A stretch of DNA of 64,000 nucleotides, from contig NZ_CP009755.1 in NCBI RefSeq assembly GCF_000772085.1, positions 3,100,001 to 3,164,000 on the forward strand. The letters run 5' to 3'. How positions within the stretch are numbered: the stretch's first letter is position 1; each line of letters opens with the position of its first letter. The stretch is from Curtobacterium sp. MR_MD2014 (lineage in GTDB: Bacteria; Actinomycetota; Actinomycetes; Actinomycetales; Microbacteriaceae). Position numbers and translations under genes: made by a program. Below the pieces are notes generated by a model. That model made no database searches and was not told the DNA's origin. It worked only from the letters and a program-made list of their open reading frames with translations. Shown here in pieces: positions 34,112-47,033 of this stretch.

Positions 34112-34567
34112 ATGACGGACCTCCGCCTCGAAGCCCTCTCCGCGTCGACCGCCGCCGCGGCCAACTCGCTGACGCTCAAGCCCGGGCAGGAGCAGTTCGT
34201 CCAGCCGACGACGTACGGCGTCGCCGAGTCCGACGTGAAGCCGAGCTCGGCGTGGACCCGCGTGGTGCTCGACGGGGACCGCGTGGTCGGGATGATCATC
34301 GGCACCTTCGACGAGGACAACAACGAGGAAGAGCTCCGCAGCGCGATCTGGCGCGTCAACGTCGCCGCCGACGCGCAGGGCCGCGGTGTCGGCCGCTTCG
34401 CGGTGCACGGTCTCGCGGACGAGGCCCGGAGCCGCGGGTTCGAGCGGCTCACGGTCGTGTACGAGCCGGGCGGCCACGGCGGCCCCGAGGCGTTCTTCCG
34501 CGCCCTCGGGTTCGAGGTCGTGCGTGAGACGCAGTACGGCGACCACTACGCCGTCCTCGCGCTCTGA
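34112..34567 (+). CDS. GNAT-family N-acetyltransferase
   Basis: This 151-residue cytosolic acetyltransferase shows strand 4 (IWRVNVAADAQGRGVGRFAVHGL) with the acetyl-CoA pyrophosphate loop QGRGVG. The late strand (FFRALGFEVVRETQYGDHYAVL) is also typical. It resembles the BltD/spermine-type subgroup, but the substrate is not certain. ATG at 34112 is chosen because upstream codons are not homologous in look. A 6-bp gap separates it from the alkyltransferase-like gene. Confidence 0.85.
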   Translation: MTDLRLEALSASTAAAANSLTLKPGQEQFVQPTTYGVAESDVKPSSAWTRVVLDGDRVVGMIIGTFDEDNNEEELRSAIWRVNVAADAQGRGVGRFAVHGLADEARSRGFERLTVVYEPGGHGGPEAFFRALGFEVVRETQYGDHYAVLAL

Positions 34568-34573
34568 CCGGGC

Positions 34574-34954
34574 GTGGACGGAGCCGAGTCCGGACCCGAG
34601 CCGGACTCCGGGGCCGAGCCGGACTTCGGGGCCGCGGTCGCCGAGGTGGTCCGGCTGATCCCGGCTGGGCACGTCATGACGTACGGCGACGTCGCCGCCG
34701 TCCTCGGGTCGCGGGCCGCTCGCGCCGTCGGCACGGTGATGGCCCGCGAGGGTGCCGATCTGCCGTGGTGGCGCGTGGTGCGCGCCGGCGGACTGCCGCC
34801 CGTCCGGCACGAGGCGCGGGCCCTCGAGCACTACCGTGCCGAGGGCACGCCGCTCGTTGAGCGGTCGTCGGCTGCGTCGGGCTCGTCGGCCTGGAGGATC
34901 GACGTGCGTCGTGCGCGCTGGTCACCCGCCACGGACGCCGACGACCCGTTCTGA
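34574..34954 (+). CDS. alkyltransferase-like (ATL) DNA-repair protein
   Basis: This 126-residue protein has the methylguanine methyltransferase DNA-binding fold (IPAGHVMTYGDVAAVLGSRAARAVGTVM). The active-site Cys of PCHRV is replaced: the segment reads PWWRVVR. Such ATL proteins bind O6-alkylguanine without repairing it and flag it for excision repair. The first 18 residues repeat EPDSGAEPDFGA and are probably flexible. GTG at 34574 is 6 bp after the GNAT stop. Confidence 0.85.
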   Translation: MDGAESGPEPDSGAEPDFGAAVAEVVRLIPAGHVMTYGDVAAVLGSRAARAVGTVMAREGADLPWWRVVRAGGLPPVRHEARALEHYRAEGTPLVERSSAASGSSAWRIDVRRARWSPATDADDPF

Positions 34955-34958
34955 GCGC

Positions 34959-35381
34959 TCAGTCGAAGCGCGAGCCCTTCGGGTTCGGCGGCAGCAGGAA
35001 CATCACCAGCAGCACGAGCGAGCCGATGCCGACGACCACGTGCAGGAACTGCCAGAAGCCGGACAGGTTCGCGTCGTGCAGCCGACGGGCACCGAGGGCG
35101 AGCGACCCGATCAGTGTGGCCAGGCCCCAGAGCACGAACAGGTACGAGCCGACCGGGTTCTCGAGCACCGGGGTCCCGGGCGTGAACACCTGCGGGACGA
35201 GCTGGAGCACGAGCCCGATCACGAACGACGTCAGCCACCACCACCAGGCCTCGGAGCGGGAGGCCCGTCCGGTGAACACGGTGTACTTCCGCCAGAACCG
35301 TCGGACCGCCTCGGCGAAGGGTGCCCCGTAGAAGGGGTCGCGCAGGGCGACGCCGCCGGGCTGCACGCTGTCGTTGCTCAT
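34959..35381 (-). CDS. DUF805 membrane protein
   Basis: This 140-residue protein has three or four helices. It carries a Trp-rich turn (YTVFTGRASRSEAWWWWL) and the family loop LGARRLHDANLSGFWQFL, typical of DUF805/YhaH proteins of unknown function. It faces the ATL gene tail to tail. Confidence 0.88.
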   Translation of the reverse strand: MSNDSVQPGGVALRDPFYGAPFAEAVRRFWRKYTVFTGRASRSEAWWWWLTSFVIGLVLQLVPQVFTPGTPVLENPVGSYLFVLWGLATLIGSLALGARRLHDANLSGFWQFLHVVVGIGSLVLLVMFLLPPNPKGSRFD

Positions 35382-35412
35382 GGAGTCAGCAAACCACGTG
35401 CAGCCCGGTCCG

Positions 35413-37335
35413 TCAGACGAGCGAGTCCCGCCAGGCGGCGTGCAGCTGGGCGAACCGCCCGGTCCCCGCGATCAGGTCGTCCGGCGTGCCGTCCTCGACG
35501 ATCCGCCCGTACTCCATCACGAGCACCCGGTGGGCGATCGCGACGGTCGACAGGCGGTGCGCGATGATCACGGCGGTGCGGTCCGCGAGCAGGGTCTCGA
35601 GGCCCTCCTGCACGAGCCGCTCGGACGGGATGTCCAGCGACGCCGTGGCCTCGTCGAGGATGAGCACCTTCGGGTCGGCGATGAACGCCCGGGCGAACGA
35701 CAGGAGCTGCCGCTGCCCGGCCGACACCCGGCCACCGCGCTTGTTCACGTCGGTGTCGTACCCGTCGGGCAGGGCCTCGATGAACGCGTCCGCCCCGACC
35801 GCCTTCGCCGCGCGCACGATCTCGTCCCGCGTCGCCCCGGGCTTGCCGAGCGCGATGTTGTCCGCGACGGAGCCGGAGAACAGGTACGCCTCCTGCGTGA
35901 CCATGACGATCGCGCGGCGCATGTCCTTCGGGTCGATGTCCCGCAGGTCCACGCCGTCGAGCCGCACGGAACCCTTCGACGGGTCGTAGAACCGCGCCAT
36001 GAGCTTCGCGAGCGTCGACTTCCCGGCACCGGTCGACCCGACGAGCGCGATGGTCTGCCCCGCCGGGATGTGCAGGTCGAACTCGGGGAGCACGACCTTC
36101 TCCGCGTTGTACGCGAACTCGACGTCGTCGAAGTCCATCGCGCCGGTGGCGTCCGGCAGCCGCACGGGCTTCGCGGGGTCGGGCACCGACGGGCGTTCCT
36201 CGAGGACGCCGGAGATCTTCTCCATCGCCGCCGAGGCCGACTGGTACCCGTTGTAGAACATCGCGAGTTCCTGGGCCGGGTCGAAGAACCGCTTGGCGTA
36301 CAGCGCGACCGCGAGCAGCGCGCCGACCTCGAGCGAGCCCCCCACGATCCGGAAGCCGCCGACGATGACGACGGCCGCGAGCGTGGCGTTGCCGATGAGG
36401 ACGAGCACGGGGTCGAACGTGCCGAACAGGTTGAAGACCTTCGTGTTCGCCACCCGGTAGTCCTCGACGTAGCCGCCGTACTCGTCGCGGTTGCGGGACT
36501 CCTTCCGGAACGCCTGCACCGCCCGGATGCCGGTCATGGTCTCGACGAAGTGCACGATGACGCGCGCCGAGGTCACACGGGTGGCCCGGAACAGGGTCTG
36601 CGAGTTCGTCTGGAACCAGCGGATCAGGAACCACAGCGGCACGAGCGACACCGCGAGCACGAGCCCGGAGGTCGGGTCGAGCAGCACGAGCGCGATGCCC
36701 GTGAACACCATGTAGAGCACGCCCTGGATGAGCTGGTTCAGGCCGGAGTCGAGCAGCTCGCGGATCGAGTCCAGGTCGCTCGTCTGGCGGGAGATGATCC
36801 GGCCGGACGTGTACGTCTCGTGGAACTCGAGCGACAGCCGCTGGGTGTGCAGGAACACGCGCTTCCGCAGGTCGAACAGGATCGCCTGGCTGATCCGCGC
36901 CGCGAGCACGGTGTACCAGGCGGTGAGGACCGCGCCGAGCACCGCGACGACGATGTACGTCGCCACGACGCCGAACGCCGGCACCCAGTCGTTCTGGTCC
37001 ATCACCCGGGGCAGGGCGTTGTCGATGCCCCACGCGATGAGCGCGGGACCCGCGACGGTCCCCGCGGTGGAGACCACCACGACGACGCCGAGCAGCACGA
37101 GGCGTGCCTTCAGCGGAGCCGCGAGCGACCCGAGCAGGGCGAGGGAGCGACGCCGCAGGCGCTTGCTCTCCGCCTTGCTGAAGTCCTCGCGCTCCTCGCC
37201 GCGCACGCCGAGCGTGGTGACCGCGGCGGTGACGGGGCCGGCCGCCTTCGTGTCCGCGACGTCGTCGAGGACGGGATCGGGGCCTCCCGGCCCGGCTGCC
37301 GTGTCCACGGGCGGTACCTGGTCCTGCTGGCTCAT
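35413..37335 (-). CDS. heterodimeric ABC exporter, catalytically competent half
   Basis: This 640-residue half-transporter has a 60-residue charged N-terminal extension, a six-helix transmembrane domain (about 70-360) and a nucleotide-binding domain. Motifs are Walker [13 protein letters not shown], signature VSAGQRQ, Walker [13 protein letters not shown] and His in IAHRLST. The catalytic Glu is present. ATG at 37335 overlaps the stop of the preceding half-transporter (ATGA), so the two subunits are made in equal amounts. The family exports lipids, drugs or peptides. Confidence 0.93.
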   Translation of the reverse strand: MSQQDQVPPVDTAAGPGGPDPVLDDVADTKAAGPVTAAVTTLGVRGEEREDFSKAESKRLRRRSLALLGSLAAPLKARLVLLGVVVVVSTAGTVAGPALIAWGIDNALPRVMDQNDWVPAFGVVATYIVVAVLGAVLTAWYTVLAARISQAILFDLRKRVFLHTQRLSLEFHETYTSGRIISRQTSDLDSIRELLDSGLNQLIQGVLYMVFTGIALVLLDPTSGLVLAVSLVPLWFLIRWFQTNSQTLFRATRVTSARVIVHFVETMTGIRAVQAFRKESRNRDEYGGYVEDYRVANTKVFNLFGTFDPVLVLIGNATLAAVVIVGGFRIVGGSLEVGALLAVALYAKRFFDPAQELAMFYNGYQSASAAMEKISGVLEERPSVPDPAKPVRLPDATGAMDFDDVEFAYNAEKVVLPEFDLHIPAGQTIALVGSTGAGKSTLAKLMARFYDPSKGSVRLDGVDLRDIDPKDMRRAIVMVTQEAYLFSGSVADNIALGKPGATRDEIVRAAKAVGADAFIEALPDGYDTDVNKRGGRVSAGQRQLLSFARAFIADPKVLILDEATASLDIPSERLVQEGLETLLADRTAVIIAHRLSTVAIAHRVLVMEYGRIVEDGTPDDLIAGTGRFAQLHAAWRDSLV

Positions 37336-39155
37336 GCCATCGCCTCCTCTCGGGCGGGTGCGTCGTCCTCGTCGAGCGAGGAGATGACGTAGCGGTAGTG
37401 CTCGTTGGTGGCCATCAGCTCCGAGTGGGTGCCGACGGCGGTGATGCGTCCGCCCTCCATGAGCGCCACCCGGTCGGCGAGCGTCACGGTCGAGGGGCGG
37501 TGGGCGACGATGAGCGACGTGGTGTCGGCCAGCACGCGGCGGAGCCCGGCCTCGACCCGCGCCTCGGTGTCGACGTCGAGCGCCGACAGCGGGTCGTCGA
37601 GCACCAGGACCGACGGCCGCGCGGCGATCGCGCGGGCGAGCGCCAGACGCTGCCGCTGGCCGCCGGAGAGCGACAGCCCCTCCTCGCCGACGCGGGTGTC
37701 GACACCCTCGGGCAGGTCGTCGACGAAGGACGCCTGCGCGATGTCGAGCGCCTCGCGCATGATGCGCTCGGCCTCGGCGCCCTCGAGGTCGGGCCGGCCG
37801 AGCAGCACGTTGTCGCGGACGCTCGTCGAGAACAGCGTGGCGTCCTCGAAGGCGACACCGACGTGCCGACGGAGGTCCGCGCGGGTGAGGTCGCGGACGT
37901 CGACGCCGTCGATCGTGATCGAGCCGCCGGTCACGTCGTACAGCCGCGGCACCAGGGACAGCAGCGTCGTCTTGCCGCTGCCGGTCAGGCCGACGAGCGC
38001 CATGGTCTCGCCCGGGTGCAGCTGCAGCTCGACGCCGTCCACCAGGTCCGGGTACTCGTCCGTCGCGTCCTGGTACCGGAAGTGCACGGCGTTGAACGAC
38101 AGCGCACCGTGCGGCTCGTCGATGGTCCTCGGTGACGCCGGGTCCTGGATCGTGTTCTCGGAGTCCATGACCTCGAAGAACCGGTCGACCGCGGTCCGGG
38201 TGTCGAACGTCATCGACAGGAAGAACCCGATCGACTCGATCGGGAACCGCAGCACGGTCGCCGTCGCGAAGAACGCGAACAGCTGTCCGACCGTCAGCTC
38301 GCCCTGCGACGCCAGCCAGATGCCGGCGAGCAGGCACAGCGCGAACGCGACGTCCGGCACGAGCAGCAGCCACAGCCAGATGCTCGCGATGGCCTTCGCC
38401 TTCTCGATCTCGGTGCCGCGGAGCGCCTCGGCCTGCTCACTGAACTCGTCGAGCTTGAAGCGACCGCGGCCGAACGCCTTGAGCACGCGGATGCCGTGCA
38501 CCGACTGCTCGACGCTCGTGGCGAGGTCGCCGACCTGGTCCTGGCTGCGCCGCGCGACGACGGAGTACTTCCGCTCGAACAGCAGGCCGTTGATCCACAG
38601 CGGGATCGACGCCACGAGGAAGATCAGTCCGAGCAGCCACCCGAAGGTGAAGAGCACGACGAAGCCGACCGCGATCGTGACGATGTTCACCACGAGCAGC
38701 ACGACGCCGAACGCCAGCCATCGGCGGATGAGCGACAGGTCGGACACCGAACGGGACAGCAGCTGCCCGGACTCCCAGCGGTCGTGGAAGGCCACCGGCA
38801 GGTCCTGGAGCTTGGCGTAGAGCGCGTTGCGCATGCTCGTCTCGATGCGCGTCGACGGGCGCATCACGAGCCGTCGGCGGGATGCGATGAAGAAGGCCTC
38901 GAGGGCGCCGAGTGCGAGCACGCCGAGTCCGGCGGGCCAGATGAGCGCGGCGTCGCGCGAGGACAGCGGTCCGTCGACGAGCCACTGGAGCACGTACGGG
39001 ATCACCAGGGCGACGAGCGAGGCGCCCATCGCCGCGGCCATGCCGCCGAACAGTCGCCAGCGGTACGGCCTGACGTAGGGCCAGATGCGCCCGATGGCGC
39101 GCAGGGTCGAGGGGCGGTCGGTGGAGGGGGTCGCCTGGTCGGGCGTTGTGGACAT
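37332..39155 (-). CDS. heterodimeric ABC exporter, degenerate-site half
   Basis: This 607-residue half-transporter has six helices (about 25-320), then Walker [13 protein letters not shown], signature LSGGQRQR and Walker [13 protein letters not shown]. The residue after the Walker B Asp is Asp instead of the catalytic Glu, as in TM287/BmrC-type asymmetric exporters. With the 35413 gene it would give one working and one degenerate ATP site. ATG at 39155 follows GAGGA at 9 nt. Confidence 0.93.
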   Translation of the reverse strand: MSTTPDQATPSTDRPSTLRAIGRIWPYVRPYRWRLFGGMAAAMGASLVALVIPYVLQWLVDGPLSSRDAALIWPAGLGVLALGALEAFFIASRRRLVMRPSTRIETSMRNALYAKLQDLPVAFHDRWESGQLLSRSVSDLSLIRRWLAFGVVLLVVNIVTIAVGFVVLFTFGWLLGLIFLVASIPLWINGLLFERKYSVVARRSQDQVGDLATSVEQSVHGIRVLKAFGRGRFKLDEFSEQAEALRGTEIEKAKAIASIWLWLLLVPDVAFALCLLAGIWLASQGELTVGQLFAFFATATVLRFPIESIGFFLSMTFDTRTAVDRFFEVMDSENTIQDPASPRTIDEPHGALSFNAVHFRYQDATDEYPDLVDGVELQLHPGETMALVGLTGSGKTTLLSLVPRLYDVTGGSITIDGVDVRDLTRADLRRHVGVAFEDATLFSTSVRDNVLLGRPDLEGAEAERIMREALDIAQASFVDDLPEGVDTRVGEEGLSLSGGQRQRLALARAIAARPSVLVLDDPLSALDVDTEARVEAGLRRVLADTTSLIVAHRPSTVTLADRVALMEGGRITAVGTHSELMATNEHYRYVISSLDEDDAPAREEAMA

Positions 39156-39754
39156 GCGGTTGCGTCCTCGTGCGTCGTGCGGCGTCCGCTCGGTCGGGTC
39201 GTCCGGCCCGCCGACGGGTCGCGTCGGTGGGTGGCGGTCCGGCCGGGAGGCGCGGCGTGGCAGTGCGGTGGTCGTCGGCCGGGCGCGTGGTCGCGCGCCG
39301 TCGCCGCCACTCGCGTGACGTCGACCGGGCCGGAGGGCACCGGGGACACGGGTCCCCGGGTTCTCAGCAGGTGGTCCGCGCTCGCCGACGGTGTCGTCGG
39401 GCGCGAGGCCGTGGGAGGGGCCTGGCTAGACGGCGGCCGCGCCCGGGTACCGGAGCGGCGGTGCCGTCCGGGTCCGGGGTCGCGGGGCGGGAGTGGTCCC
39501 CACGAGGGACACGAGACCCGTCCGGGCAGCCGTCGCCACTGTTCCGGTCGTCGCGTCCATCGTCACTCCAGTCGTCGTCTTCGTCACCGTTGTGTCCGCG
39601 GGCACGGCCGATCCGGTTGCGATCGTCCGGTGCGGTGCGGAGCCTTACAGACTATTCACAGTCGCAGGTGTTGCGCAATGGTCTCGGCGTTGTTGGACGC
39701 CGTCGATCCGAGCGCGTGACGGTGTCCGGCGACCGGTGTTCGGTGTTCGGTGAC
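39156..39754. other. 599-bp gap between exporter and purH
   Basis: No gene is supported. It should hold the exporter promoter; on the minus strand TTGCGC about 18 bp before TAGTCT (around 39650-39680) is the only weak candidate. It contains a palindrome half-site at 39241 and a small hairpin (CCGGGGAC/GTCCCCGG, 39340-39359). Short reading frames here look like noise. Confidence 0.65.
39241..39254 (+). repeat. solitary palindrome-family half-site
   Basis: GGCCGGGAGGCGCG with no second arm nearby, about 85 bp upstream of the exporter start. Confidence 0.5.
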
Positions 39755-41413
39755 TCAGTGGAAGAAGTGACGCTCGCCGGTGAAGTACATGGTCACGCCG
39801 GCCGCCTGCGCCGCCGCGATGACCTCGTCGTCACGGACGCTGCCGCCCGGCTGCGCGACGGCACGGACACCGGCGTCGAGCAGGACCTGCAGGCCGTCGG
39901 CGAACGGGAAGAACGCGTCCGACGCCGCGACGCTGCCACGGGCACGCTCCCCGGCGCGGTCCACCGCGAGGTGGCAGGAGTCCACCCGGTTGACCTGACC
40001 CATGCCGACGCCGACGCTCGCGCCCTGGTCGGCGAGCAGGATGGCGTTCGACTTCACGGCGCGGCTGGCCTTCCACGCGAACGCCAGGTCGGCGAGGGTC
40101 GCGGCGTCGGCGGGCTCGCCGGACACCAGCGTCCAGGTGGACTGGTCGAACGCGGTGAAGCGGTCGGCGTCCTGCACGAGGAAGCCGCCGGAGACCTGCT
40201 TGACCTCACGGGTCGCGAGCGCGAAGTCCGCCGGCAGCGTGAGGAGCCGGATGTTCTTCTTCTGCGAGAGGATCTCGAGCGCCTCGGGGTCGAAGGCCGG
40301 GGCCACGACGACCTCGGTGAAGATGTCGCGCACGGTCTCGGCCATCTGCTTCGTGACCGGGCGGTTCGCGGCGATGACCCCGCCGAAGGCCGACAGCGGG
40401 TCGCAGGCGTGCGCGGCGGCGTGCGCCGAGGCGATCGGGTCGACCGCGTCGGCCGGGGCGGTGGCGATGCCGCACGGGTTGGCGTGCTTGATGATCGCGA
40501 CGGCGGGGGTGTCGAAGTCGTACGCGGCCCGGACGGCGGCGTCGGCGTCGACGTAGTTGTTGTACGACATCTCCTTGCCGTGCAGCTGCGTCGCCTGGGC
40601 GATGCCCGCTCCGCCGGAGGTCGTGTAGAGCGCGGCGGCCTGGTGCGCGTTCTCGCCGTAGCGGAGCGTCGCGGTCAGCCCGGCCTCGAGCCGGAGCGTC
40701 TCGTCGAACGAGCCGGGCGTCTCGAGGTCGCCTGTCACCGTGGGAGCGGCGGCCTGGGCGGCGACGTGTGCCGCGTCCTGCCCGACGACGTCGGTCGCGA
40801 AGTACGACGCGACGGCGGCGTCGTAGGACGCCGTGTGGGCGAAGGCCTGGGCGGCGAGGCGCTTCCGGAGTTCGAGCGTGGTGCCCCCGGCGCGGACGGC
40901 CTCGACGACCTCGGCGTAGGACGACGGCGACACGACGATCGCGACGTTCGGGTGGTTCTTCGCCGAGGCGCGGACCATCGCCGGTCCGCCGATGTCGACG
41001 TTCTCCACCACGGTCGCGGCCTCGGCACCCGAGGCGACGGTCTCGACGAAGGGGTACAGGTTGACGACGACGAGCTCGAACGCCGCGATGCCGAGCTCGG
41101 CGAGCTGCTGCTCGTGCGACTCGAGGCGCAGGTCGGCGAGGAGCCCCGCGTGCACGGCAGGGTGCAGGGTCTTGACGCGGCCGTCCAGCGACTCCGGGAA
41201 CCCGGTCACGCTCGACACGTCGGTGACGGCGTACCCGGCGTCGCGGATCGTCTGCGCCGTGCTGCCCGTCGAGACGAGCTCCACGCCCGCGTCGGCCAGG
41301 GCGCCGGCGAGCTCGAGCAGGCCGGACTTGTCGCTCACCGAGATGAGCGCGCGCCGCACGGGGACGACGTCGCGGTGGCGGTAGAGGCTGGGGTCGGCGG
41401 CGTGCACGCTCAT
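39755..41413 (-). CDS. purH: bifunctional AICAR transformylase/IMP cyclohydrolase
   Basis: PurH performs the last two steps of IMP synthesis. The N-terminal IMP cyclohydrolase domain (about 15-160; [33 protein letters not shown]) is followed by the AICAR transformylase domain (about 215-552; [37 protein letters not shown]). At 552 residues it is normal. Its ATG overlaps the purN stop by 4 bp (ATGA). Confidence 0.97.
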   Translation of the reverse strand: MSVHAADPSLYRHRDVVPVRRALISVSDKSGLLELAGALADAGVELVSTGSTAQTIRDAGYAVTDVSSVTGFPESLDGRVKTLHPAVHAGLLADLRLESHEQQLAELGIAAFELVVVNLYPFVETVASGAEAATVVENVDIGGPAMVRASAKNHPNVAIVVSPSSYAEVVEAVRAGGTTLELRKRLAAQAFAHTASYDAAVASYFATDVVGQDAAHVAAQAAAPTVTGDLETPGSFDETLRLEAGLTATLRYGENAHQAAALYTTSGGAGIAQATQLHGKEMSYNNYVDADAAVRAAYDFDTPAVAIIKHANPCGIATAPADAVDPIASAHAAAHACDPLSAFGGVIAANRPVTKQMAETVRDIFTEVVVAPAFDPEALEILSQKKNIRLLTLPADFALATREVKQVSGGFLVQDADRFTAFDQSTWTLVSGEPADAATLADLAFAWKASRAVKSNAILLADQGASVGVGMGQVNRVDSCHLAVDRAGERARGSVAASDAFFPFADGLQVLLDAGVRAVAQPGGSVRDDEVIAAAQAAGVTMYFTGERHFFH

Positions 41414-42003
41414 GCGCTCGGGGTGCCCTTCAGGTCGGTGGTGCCGTTGGCGATGTCGAGGATGGTCTGGATGAGCAGGCGGCGCTCGACCGGCTTGATG
41501 CGGTCGTGCAGCGTCGACTCGGAGTCGTCCGGCAGCACCGGGATCCGCTCCTGCGCCAGGATCGGGCCGGTGTCCACGCCGTCGTCGACCTGGATCACGC
41601 TGGCGCCGGTCTGGTCGACGCCGGCGGCCAGGGCGTCACGGACCCCGTGTGCGCCGGGGAACTCGGGCAGGTACGCGGGGTGGGTGTTGATGATCGCGGG
41701 GGCGAACTCGGACACGACGGCGTGCGGGAGCAGGCGCATCAGGCCGGAGAGCACGAGGAGGTCCGGCGACCACGGCCGGATCTGGGCGGCGAGCTCGGCG
41801 CCCCACTCGTCGCGCGAGGCGAAGCGGGAGAACGGCACCGAGAAGGTCGGGACCCCGAACTCCTCGCCCAGCGCCAGGCCCTCGGCATCGCGGTCGGCCC
41901 CGATCGCGACCACGCGGGCGGGGTACTCGGCGTCGGTCGTCGCCTCGAGCAGGGCTCGGAGGTTCGAGCCGGTACCGGAGATCAGGACGACCAGTTCGAG
42001 CAC
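41410..42003 (-). CDS. purN: phosphoribosylglycinamide formyltransferase
   Basis: PurN transfers the formyl group of 10-formyl-THF to GAR in purine synthesis. The 197 residues carry [18 protein letters not shown], the catalytic [17 protein letters not shown] (Asn, His) and the Asp in [13 protein letters not shown] at 42003 begins directly before the Rossmann strand. The order purN-purH is the standard actinobacterial pair, here cut off from the PerM-like gene by an inserted regulator/SDR module. Confidence 0.96.
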   Translation of the reverse strand: MLELVVLISGTGSNLRALLEATTDAEYPARVVAIGADRDAEGLALGEEFGVPTFSVPFSRFASRDEWGAELAAQIRPWSPDLLVLSGLMRLLPHAVVSEFAPAIINTHPAYLPEFPGAHGVRDALAAGVDQTGASVIQVDDGVDTGPILAQERIPVLPDDSESTLHDRIKPVERRLLIQTILDIANGTTDLKGTPSA

Positions 42004-42013
42004 GGTGACCAGC

Positions 42014-42850
42014 CTAGCGGCGGACGACCGCCCCGCCGATCGCCAGCAGCGGGAGCGCCTGCGCTGTCGCGGACCCCGGGGCGCAGCCGTAGACGACCAG
42101 CTGCAGCCCCGGCGACCCCTGCACGGCGAAGGTGTGCGCGTCGAACTCCAGCCCACCGACCTCCCCGTGCACGAACCGCTTGGTCGTCACGGCCTTCCGC
42201 TGCACCCGCTGCGCACTCCAGCGTTCCTCGAACTCGTCGCTGCGTCCACGCACCTCCGCCACGACCGCCAGGAGGCCGGGGTCGGCTCCGTGCTCGGCGG
42301 TCGCGGCGCGCAGACTGGCGACGGTCGAGTCCGCGGTCCTCGACCAGTCCACGTGGAAGTCGCGAGCAACCGGATCGGTGAAGGTCATCCGGACGAGGTT
42401 GTCGAACCGGGCGAACGGGGCGTGGACGCCGCGGGCGAGGGCATTCGCTGCGAGGACGTCGTGGGCCGGGTCGATCACGAACGCCGGGTGCGCGGACCAC
42501 GAGTCGAGGAGCTGACCGAGAGCCGGTGAGACCGAGCCGGGTGCGCGGGACCGCCGCGGCGGCGGGACGAGCCCGGCGAGGGTGAAGAGGTGGTCGCGCT
42601 CGTCGCCCTCCAGCTCGAGCCCGTCGGCGATGCCGTCGAGTACCGCCGACCCGGGGCTGATCTCGCGCCCCTGTTCGAGGCGCGTGTAGTAGTCGACGCT
42701 GAGGCCACCCAGCACCGCCACCTCCTCTCGCCGGAGGCCGGCCACGCGGCGGAGCCCGCCGGAGGGCAGGCCGAGCGCCTCCGGGGAGAGACGACCGCGG
42801 ATCGCCCGCAGGTACGCTCCCAGGGCAAGGTCGGCAGAGGACGACGGCAC
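42014..42850 (-). CDS. XRE-family regulator with MmyB-like domain (copy 2)
   Basis: This 278-residue regulator has an HTH at about 10-75 ([30 protein letters not shown]) and an MmyB-like ligand domain after residue 100 ([29 protein letters not shown]). GTG at 42850 is chosen to match the family N-terminus. It diverges from an SDR gene, as does copy 1 at 7902. The pair sits inside the otherwise conserved succinate-purine block, so it was probably inserted there. Confidence 0.9.
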   Translation of the reverse strand: MPSSSADLALGAYLRAIRGRLSPEALGLPSGGLRRVAGLRREEVAVLGGLSVDYYTRLEQGREISPGSAVLDGIADGLELEGDERDHLFTLAGLVPPPRRSRAPGSVSPALGQLLDSWSAHPAFVIDPAHDVLAANALARGVHAPFARFDNLVRMTFTDPVARDFHVDWSRTADSTVASLRAATAEHGADPGLLAVVAEVRGRSDEFEERWSAQRVQRKAVTTKRFVHGEVGGLEFDAHTFAVQGSPGLQLVVYGCAPGSATAQALPLLAIGGAVVRR

Positions 42851-42950
42851 GCTGACAGGGTAGTTCCGACGGCGACCGCCTCCCTGGTCGTGGCACACCC
42901 CGGAACGACCCGGCACGGGAAGCCCTGCACACGAGACGGACGCTGGCTCC

Positions 42951-43919
42951 GTGAACGACGACACTCCCACCACCCCCCACCCCTACCTCGGCCTCTGGGT
43001 CACGGAGGACGGCCGCGTCCGTCACGAGCTCCGCACCGGAGGCCGGTACGTCGAGGCCCGCGGTGACCGCGAGGCCGCGTACACCGGCGGCTACGAGGTC
43101 GCCGGAGCCCACGTCGAGTACCGGGACGACACCGGCTTCACCGCGGACGGCGACTTCCGCGACGACGTCCTGCACCACGGCGGCATGGTGCTGCGACGCC
43201 GGAAGATCGTGCTCGTCACAGGTGCCTCCAGCGGTATCGGCAGGGCGACCGCGCTCCGGCTCGCCTCGGCCGGTCACCCCGTCGTCCTGGGGGCTCGCCG
43301 GGTCGACCGTCTCGAATCCCTCGTGACGGAGATCGAGGGCGCGGGCGGCCAGGCCCTGGCGGTACCGACGGACGTCACCGACCTCGCCTCCACACAAGCG
43401 TTCGCCGACGCGGCCACCGCACGGTTCGGGCGCATCGACGTGGTGGTCGCGAACGCCGGCGTGATGCCGCTCTCGCCCCTGTCCTCCGGGCTCGTCGAGC
43501 AGTGGGACCAGATGATCGACGTCAACGTGCGCGGGCTCCTGCACAGCATCGCGGCGACCCTCCCGACGATGCTCGCGCAGGGCGCCGGCCACTTCGTGAC
43601 GATGGCGTCGATCGGTGCCCACAGCGTCACGGAGACGGCGGCCGTCTACTGCGGCACGAAGTACGCGGCACGGGCGATCACCGAGGGCCTCCGCCTGGAG
43701 TCGCCCCGAGGAATCCGGGTGACGACGATCTCACCGGGCGTGACCGAGTCGGAGCTGGCCTCTACGATCACCGACGCGACGGCCGCCGCCGCGATGGAGG
43801 CCTACCGCGCCGACTCCGTCTCCGCCGACGCCATCGCCCGCGCCGTGGAGTACGCCGTGGCCGAGCGCCCCGACGTGGACGTCAACGAGATCGTCGTGCG
43901 GCCCGCGGCGCAGCGCTGA
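42951..43919 (+). CDS. Atu4866-domain/SDR fusion protein
   Basis: The first 82 of 322 residues match the Atu4866 pattern (PYLGLWVTEDGRVRHEL, GRYVEARG, DDTGFTADGDF, HHGGMVLRR). The rest is a classical SDR: TGASSGIG at 90-97, NAGVM, catalytic Tyr/Lys in YCGTK, and the SPG loop. The two families are often neighbours; here they are one reading frame. GTG at 42951 has only a weak ribosome site. It is probably controlled by the divergent XRE regulator. Confidence 0.88.
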   Translation: MNDDTPTTPHPYLGLWVTEDGRVRHELRTGGRYVEARGDREAAYTGGYEVAGAHVEYRDDTGFTADGDFRDDVLHHGGMVLRRRKIVLVTGASSGIGRATALRLASAGHPVVLGARRVDRLESLVTEIEGAGGQALAVPTDVTDLASTQAFADAATARFGRIDVVVANAGVMPLSPLSSGLVEQWDQMIDVNVRGLLHSIAATLPTMLAQGAGHFVTMASIGAHSVTETAAVYCGTKYAARAITEGLRLESPRGIRVTTISPGVTESELASTITDATAAAAMEAYRADSVSADAIARAVEYAVAERPDVDVNEIVVRPAAQR

Positions 43920-43948
43920 CCGGTCCGACGGCGCGCGGCCGAGGAGCG

Positions 43949-45985
<2,037 letters not shown>

Positions 45986-46065
45986 CGTGGTCAGGGTACG
46001 TGCCGTCCCGCGGTCACCGAGCGAGCCGCGCGGCACCTGTGGAGACTGGCCGACCGTCCACAGCA

Positions 46066-46107
46066 GGACGGGAGGCACGGTGCCCACCGGCACCGTGCCT
46101 CCCGTCC
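46066..46107 (-). repeat. palindrome between sucD and the PerM-like gene
   Basis: Arms GGACGGGAGGCACGGTGCC and exact complement (19 bp each) around a CACC loop, 18 bp after the sucD stop. It probably terminates or attenuates sucCD transcription. It is the most stable member of the dispersed family. Confidence 0.85.
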
Positions 46108-46125
46108 GTCGGGTCGTGCGGACCG

Positions 46126-47019
46126 CTACGCCGTCGCGGCGGCGACCACCTCGCGCAGCAGCGCGGCCGTCTCGGACGGCGTCTTGCCGACCTTGACGCC
46201 GGCGGCCTCGAGCGCCTGCTTCTTCGCCTCGGCGGTCCCGGCGGAACCGGAGACGATCGCGCCGGCGTGGCCCATGGTCTTGCCCTCGGGCGCGGTGAAG
46301 CCCGCGACGTAGCCGACGACCGGCTTCGTGACGTGCGCCTTGATGTAGTCGGCCGCGCGCTCCTCGGCGTCGCCGCCGATCTCGCCGATCATGACGATCG
46401 CCGTCGTCTCCGGGTCGGCCTCGAACGCGGCGAGCGCGTCGATGTGCGTCGTGCCGATGACCGGGTCGCCGCCGATGCCGATGGCGGTCGAGAAGCCCAG
46501 GTCACGCAGCTCGTACATCATCTGGTAGGTCAGGGTGCCGGACTTCGACACGAGACCGATCGGGCCCTTGCCGGTGATCGTCGCCGGGGTGATGCCGACG
46601 AGCGACTCCCCCGGGGTGATGATGCCGGGGCAGTTCGGGCCGATGATCCGGGTCTTCCCGCCCAGCGCCTTCGCGTGCGCCCAGAACTCCGCGGAGTCCT
46701 GCACGGGGATGCCCTCGGTGATGACGACGACGAGCGGGACCTCGGCGTCGATGGCCTCCATGACCGCGTCCTTCGCGAACGCCGGCGGGACGAAGACGAT
46801 CGAGACGTCGGCACCGGTGGTGTCGACGGCTTCACGCACCGAGCCGAACACGGGGAGCTCGACGTCGCCGTGCGTGACGGTGGTGCCGGCCTTGCGGGCG
46901 TTCACGCCGCCGACGACCTGCGTGCCGGCCTTGAGCATGAGCGCGGTGTGCTTCGTGCCCTCGCCGCCGGTGATGCCCTGGACGATGACCTTCGAGTCCT
47001 TGTTGAGGAAGATCGACAT
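46126..47019 (-). CDS. sucD: succinyl-CoA synthetase alpha subunit
   Basis: SucD forms succinyl-CoA synthetase with SucC in the citric-acid cycle, coupling succinyl-CoA to nucleotide triphosphate. CoA-binding Rossmann domain and [22 protein letters not shown] at the N-terminus; the phospho-histidine lies in the C-terminal GHAGAIVSG. 297 residues is normal. It follows sucC with a 14-bp gap. Confidence 0.97.
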   Translation of the reverse strand: MSIFLNKDSKVIVQGITGGEGTKHTALMLKAGTQVVGGVNARKAGTTVTHGDVELPVFGSVREAVDTTGADVSIVFVPPAFAKDAVMEAIDAEVPLVVVITEGIPVQDSAEFWAHAKALGGKTRIIGPNCPGIITPGESLVGITPATITGKGPIGLVSKSGTLTYQMMYELRDLGFSTAIGIGGDPVIGTTHIDALAAFEADPETTAIVMIGEIGGDAEERAADYIKAHVTKPVVGYVAGFTAPEGKTMGHAGAIVSGSAGTAEAKKQALEAAGVKVGKTPSETAALLREVVAAATA

Positions 47020-47033
47020 TGCTCTGGTGCTCC

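Noticed and set aside
39493..39753. Possible 86-residue protein in the exporter - purH gap
   Set aside because: No ribosome site, no recognisable domain, and Val/Thr/Arg composition typical of noise; the gap is better read as non-coding.
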